Assembly (NCBI GenBank): GCA_902479205.1
Contig: CABSNX010000115.1
Span: 1-6,365 of the forward strand
DNA: 6,365 nucleotides
Direction: 5' to 3'
Origin: an uncultured Collinsella sp.
Lineage (GTDB): Bacteria; Actinomycetota; Coriobacteriia; Coriobacteriales; Coriobacteriaceae
Shown: in pieces, positions 4,608 to 6,365 of the stretch
How the letters are laid out: every line of letters starts with the position of its first letter
Position numbering within the stretch: the stretch's first letter is position 1
Made by a program: the position numbers and the translations under genes
Notes under the pieces: generated by a model
Told to the model about the DNA's origin: nothing
Seen by the model: only the letters and a program-made list of their open reading frames with translations
Database searches by the model: none

Positions 4608-5317
4608 TACTGACCCCTCCTCTCGGAGTTACGACGACGAGGACGGGAAGAGCCCTCGAGTGCAGGGTTGGGAACGGGCTGGCCCGGGAGCTTCTCGCCC
4701 AGGTAAATCCAGACCTTCACGCCGCAAGCGCCCATGGTGGTGCTGGCGACAGCCGTGCCGTAGTCGATCTTGGCACGGAGGGTGTGCAGAGGCACGCGAC
4801 CCTCGCGGTACCACTCACGACGGCCCATCTCGGCACCGCCGAGACGACCGGAGCACTGGATACGGATGCCCTTAGCGCCGGCCTTGCGGGCGGACTGGAC
4901 AGCCTTGCGCATAGCGCGACGGAAGGCAACGCGGCCCTCGAGCTGCTCAGCGATGGACTGAGCAACGAGGTTGGCGTCGAGCTCGGGGCGCTTGATCTCG
5001 ACAACGTCGACGGAGAGCTGGCCCTTGGAGACGCCAGCGACCTTCTCGAGCTCGGTGCGGAGGGTATCGATCTCGGCACCCTTCTTACCGATGACAACGC
5101 CGGGGCGAGCGGTGAGGATGATGACCTTCACCTTGTCGCCAGCGCGCTCGATCTCGACGCGGGAGACAGCTGCGCGGGAAAGACGCTTCTCGAGGTACTT
5201 GCGGATCTCGAGATCGTTACCGAGGGTCTTAGCGTAATCCTTCTCTGCGAACCAGCGGGAGCGCCAGTTCTCGGTGATGCCAAGACGGAAGCCGGTGGGG
5301 TAGACTTTCTGACCCAT
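4607..5317 (-). CDS. rpsC: 30S ribosomal protein S3 (uS3)
   Basis: The protein has 236 residues, within the usual 210-250. It opens MGQKVYPTGFRLGI, where most homologues have His or Asn at residue 6 instead of Tyr. A type II KH domain carries the RNA-binding GKKG loop (77-80). The C-terminal domain has QLEGRVAFRRAMRKAV, CSGRLGGAEMGRREWYREGRVPLHT, then a DYG segment followed by GVKVWIYLGE. S3 lines the mRNA entry tunnel and contributes to the ribosome's helicase activity. The tail (SSRPRRRNSERRGQ) is basic. GGAGG for its start lies inside the rplV end, 11 nt before the ATG, and only 6 nt separate the genes. Confidence 0.98.
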   Translation of the reverse strand: MGQKVYPTGFRLGITENWRSRWFAEKDYAKTLGNDLEIRKYLEKRLSRAAVSRVEIERAGDKVKVIILTARPGVVIGKKGAEIDTLRTELEKVAGVSKGQLSVDVVEIKRPELDANLVAQSIAEQLEGRVAFRRAMRKAVQSARKAGAKGIRIQCSGRLGGAEMGRREWYREGRVPLHTLRAKIDYGTAVASTTMGACGVKVWIYLGEKLPGQPVPNPALEGSSRPRRRNSERRGQ

Positions 5318-5323
5318 ACAGCT

Positions 5324-5695
5324 TTACGCCTCCTTTCGAGGAGCAACGACGACGGTGATGTGGGAAGTACGCTTCAGAATGCGAGAAGCGGAACCCTTGG
5401 CGCGGGGACGGATGCGCTTAAGCGTCGGACCCTCGTCAACATAGGCAGCGGCGACAACCAGGTTGTCGGCACGCAGACCGTTGTTGTTCTCGGCGTTCGC
5501 AACGGCGGAACGGAGAACCTTCTCGACATCCACGGCGACGGCGCGGTCGCAGAAGTGGAGGATGTCGAAGGCCTGAGCGACAGGCTTGCGGCGGATCAGA
5601 TCGACCACCAGGCGGGCCTTGCTGGGGGAAACACGCACGTACTTAGCGACGGCGCGAACCTCGGTGGCCTCAGTTTCAATAGACTTAGTTGCCAT
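5324..5695 (-). CDS. rplV: 50S ribosomal protein L22 (uL22)
   Basis: The protein has 123 residues. The signatures are RAVAKYVRVSPSKARLVVDLIR (14-35), AVANAENNNGLRADNLVVAAAYVDEGPTLKR, and the C-terminal RPRAKGSASRILKRTSHITVVV. The last includes the long hairpin that lines the exit tunnel, where macrolide resistance changes occur in other bacteria. No insertion or deletion is obvious in the loop. About 12 N-terminal residues before the first conserved block are slightly more than usual. The start follows rpsS by 14 nt with a weak AGGGGG-type ribosome-binding site. Confidence 0.98.
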   Translation of the reverse strand: MATKSIETEATEVRAVAKYVRVSPSKARLVVDLIRRKPVAQAFDILHFCDRAVAVDVEKVLRSAVANAENNNGLRADNLVVAAAYVDEGPTLKRIRPRAKGSASRILKRTSHITVVVAPRKEA

Positions 5696-5709
5696 TTACG
5701 GTTAACCCC

Positions 5710-5970
5710 CTATTTGGCCTTGTGGCCACGGAACGTACGAGTCGGCGCGAACTCGCCGAGCTTGTGACCAACCATGGACTCGGTAACATACACGGGCACA
5801 TGCTTGCGGCCGTCGTGGACGGCGATGGTGTGACCAACCATCTCGGGGAAGATGGTGGACGCGCGGGACCAGGTCTTCACGACGTCCTTCTTGCCAGCCT
5901 CGTTCATCGCGGTGATACGCGAGAGAAGGCGAGTCTCCACGAACGGGCCCTTTTTGAGACTTCTGCTCAT
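5710..5970 (-). CDS. rpsS: 30S ribosomal protein S19 (uS19)
   Basis: The 86-residue protein is slightly shorter than the 92-residue norm but complete. It opens with MSRSLKKGPFVETRLLSRI, has TWSRASTIFPEMVGHTIAVHDGRKHVPVYVTE and ends GHKLGEFAPTRTFRGHKAK. S19 sits in the head of the 30S subunit and contacts the ribosomal A-site finger and S13. AGGAG about 9 nt before the ATG supports the start. The gene lies between rplB (32 nt gap) and rplV (14 nt gap) as in the canonical S10 order. Confidence 0.98.
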   Translation of the reverse strand: MSRSLKKGPFVETRLLSRITAMNEAGKKDVVKTWSRASTIFPEMVGHTIAVHDGRKHVPVYVTESMVGHKLGEFAPTRTFRGHKAK

Positions 5971-6002
5971 AAGTGCTTTCTCCTAAAACTCGGTATCCGA
6001 AA

Positions 6003-6324
6003 TTACTTCTTACGGCGACGAATGATGTGCTGGTTCGAGACCTTCTTCTTCTTGCGCGTACGAAGGCCCTTCGTCGGCTTACCCCAGGGGGTAACGGAGG
6101 GACGACCAGAGGTGTGGTTCTTGCCCTCGCCACCGCCGTGCGGGTGGTCGACAGGGTTCATGACGGTACCGCGGACGGTCGGGCGCACGTTCAAGTGACG
6201 CTTACGGCCGGCCTTGCCGATGACGATGTTGGCGTGATCGGCGTTGCCGACCTCACCGACGGTGGCGCGGCAGGTAACGAGGATGCGGCGCATCTCGGAG
6301 GAAGGCATACGGACGATAGCGTAC
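6003..6324 (-). CDS. rplB: 50S ribosomal protein L2 (uL2), C-terminal part only
   Basis: About 106 residues of the C-terminal SH3/extension region are present, from YAIVRMPSSEMRR to IIRRRKK, out of about 275 in a full protein. The diagnostic NPVDHPHGGGEG motif is intact; it contains the conserved histidine implicated in peptidyl-transferase function and subunit joining. VTPWGKPTKG and the basic tail are also typical. The gene is truncated upstream at base 6324, where adapter sequence begins. The reading frame stays open through the adapter and would give a false N-terminus MCIRDR, which is not part of L2. The truncation is therefore an assembly or read artefact and not a biological lesion. 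Confidence 0.97.
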
Positions 6325-6365
6325 CTGTCTCTTATACACATCTGACGCTGCCGACGAATAGCCTT
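6325..6365. other. Nextera/Tn5 sequencing adapter plus probable i5 index (artefact)
   Basis: Bases 6325-6343 are CTGTCTCTTATACACATCT, the 19 bp Tn5 mosaic end used in Nextera libraries. Bases 6344-6357 (GACGCTGCCGACGA) continue exactly into the rest of the i5-side transposon adapter. The final eight bases, ATAGCCTT (6358-6365), occupy the index position. Their reverse complement AAGGCTAT matches, from memory, the Nextera XT index S520. None of this belongs to the genome, and it should be trimmed. Confidence 0.97.

Noticed and set aside
4784..5767. Plus-strand open frame of 327 codons across rpsC and rplV
   Set aside because: It lies fully antisense to conserved ribosomal protein genes and has the Leu/Asp/Gly-rich composition of a shadow frame.
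6325..6341. MCIRDR start of the L2 fragment as a real gene start
   Set aside because: These codons are encoded by the Tn5/Nextera mosaic end, not by the genome.

Overview
The window is most consistent with a G+C-rich Gram-positive Actinomycetota, probably a Coriobacteriia (Collinsella-like) gut bacterium. That guess rests on codon use, the character of the ribosomal proteins and the type of repeat present; no taxonomic marker was searched. All genes I can support lie on the minus strand, so transcription runs from the right edge to the left.

Right part (about 6324 to 2745): a block of the S10/spc ribosomal protein cluster in canonical order: rplB (3' part only), rpsS, rplV, rpsC, rplP, rpmC, rpsQ, then a 118 nt gap, rplN and rplX. 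The genes are tightly packed, with stop/start overlaps of one base at rpsC/rplP and rplP/rpmC. The series stops after rplX at a strong intrinsic terminator (2745-2779). The usual next genes (rplE, rpsN, rpsH and so on) are not in the remaining 2.7 kb. The outermost 41 bases (6325-6365) are not genomic: they are Nextera transposase adapter plus what looks like an i5 index, so the contig ends in a sequencing artefact inside rplB.

Middle (about 2745 to 1712): a REP-associated tyrosine transposase (RAYT, Y1/HUH family) with three identical 31 bp copies of a REP-like repeat. Copies B and C form an 84 bp inverted pair directly beside the rplX terminator, upstream of the transposase gene. Copy A lies inside the 3' end of the transposase reading frame and encodes most of its last 14 residues. 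This segment looks more A+T-rich than its neighbours.

Left part (1711 to 1): a short intergenic region with helically phased TGCGTG-type motifs in two opposed clusters. It is followed by a two-gene operon of a Gfo/Idh/MocA-type NAD(P)-dependent oxidoreductase and a DeoR-family repressor, which is cut by the window edge. The pair looks like a sugar- or polyol-related catabolic unit with its own regulator; the motif clusters are candidate operators.

The best candidate for something new is the RAYT/REP unit and its arrangement, plus the operator-like cluster. RAYT/REP systems in general are already known.
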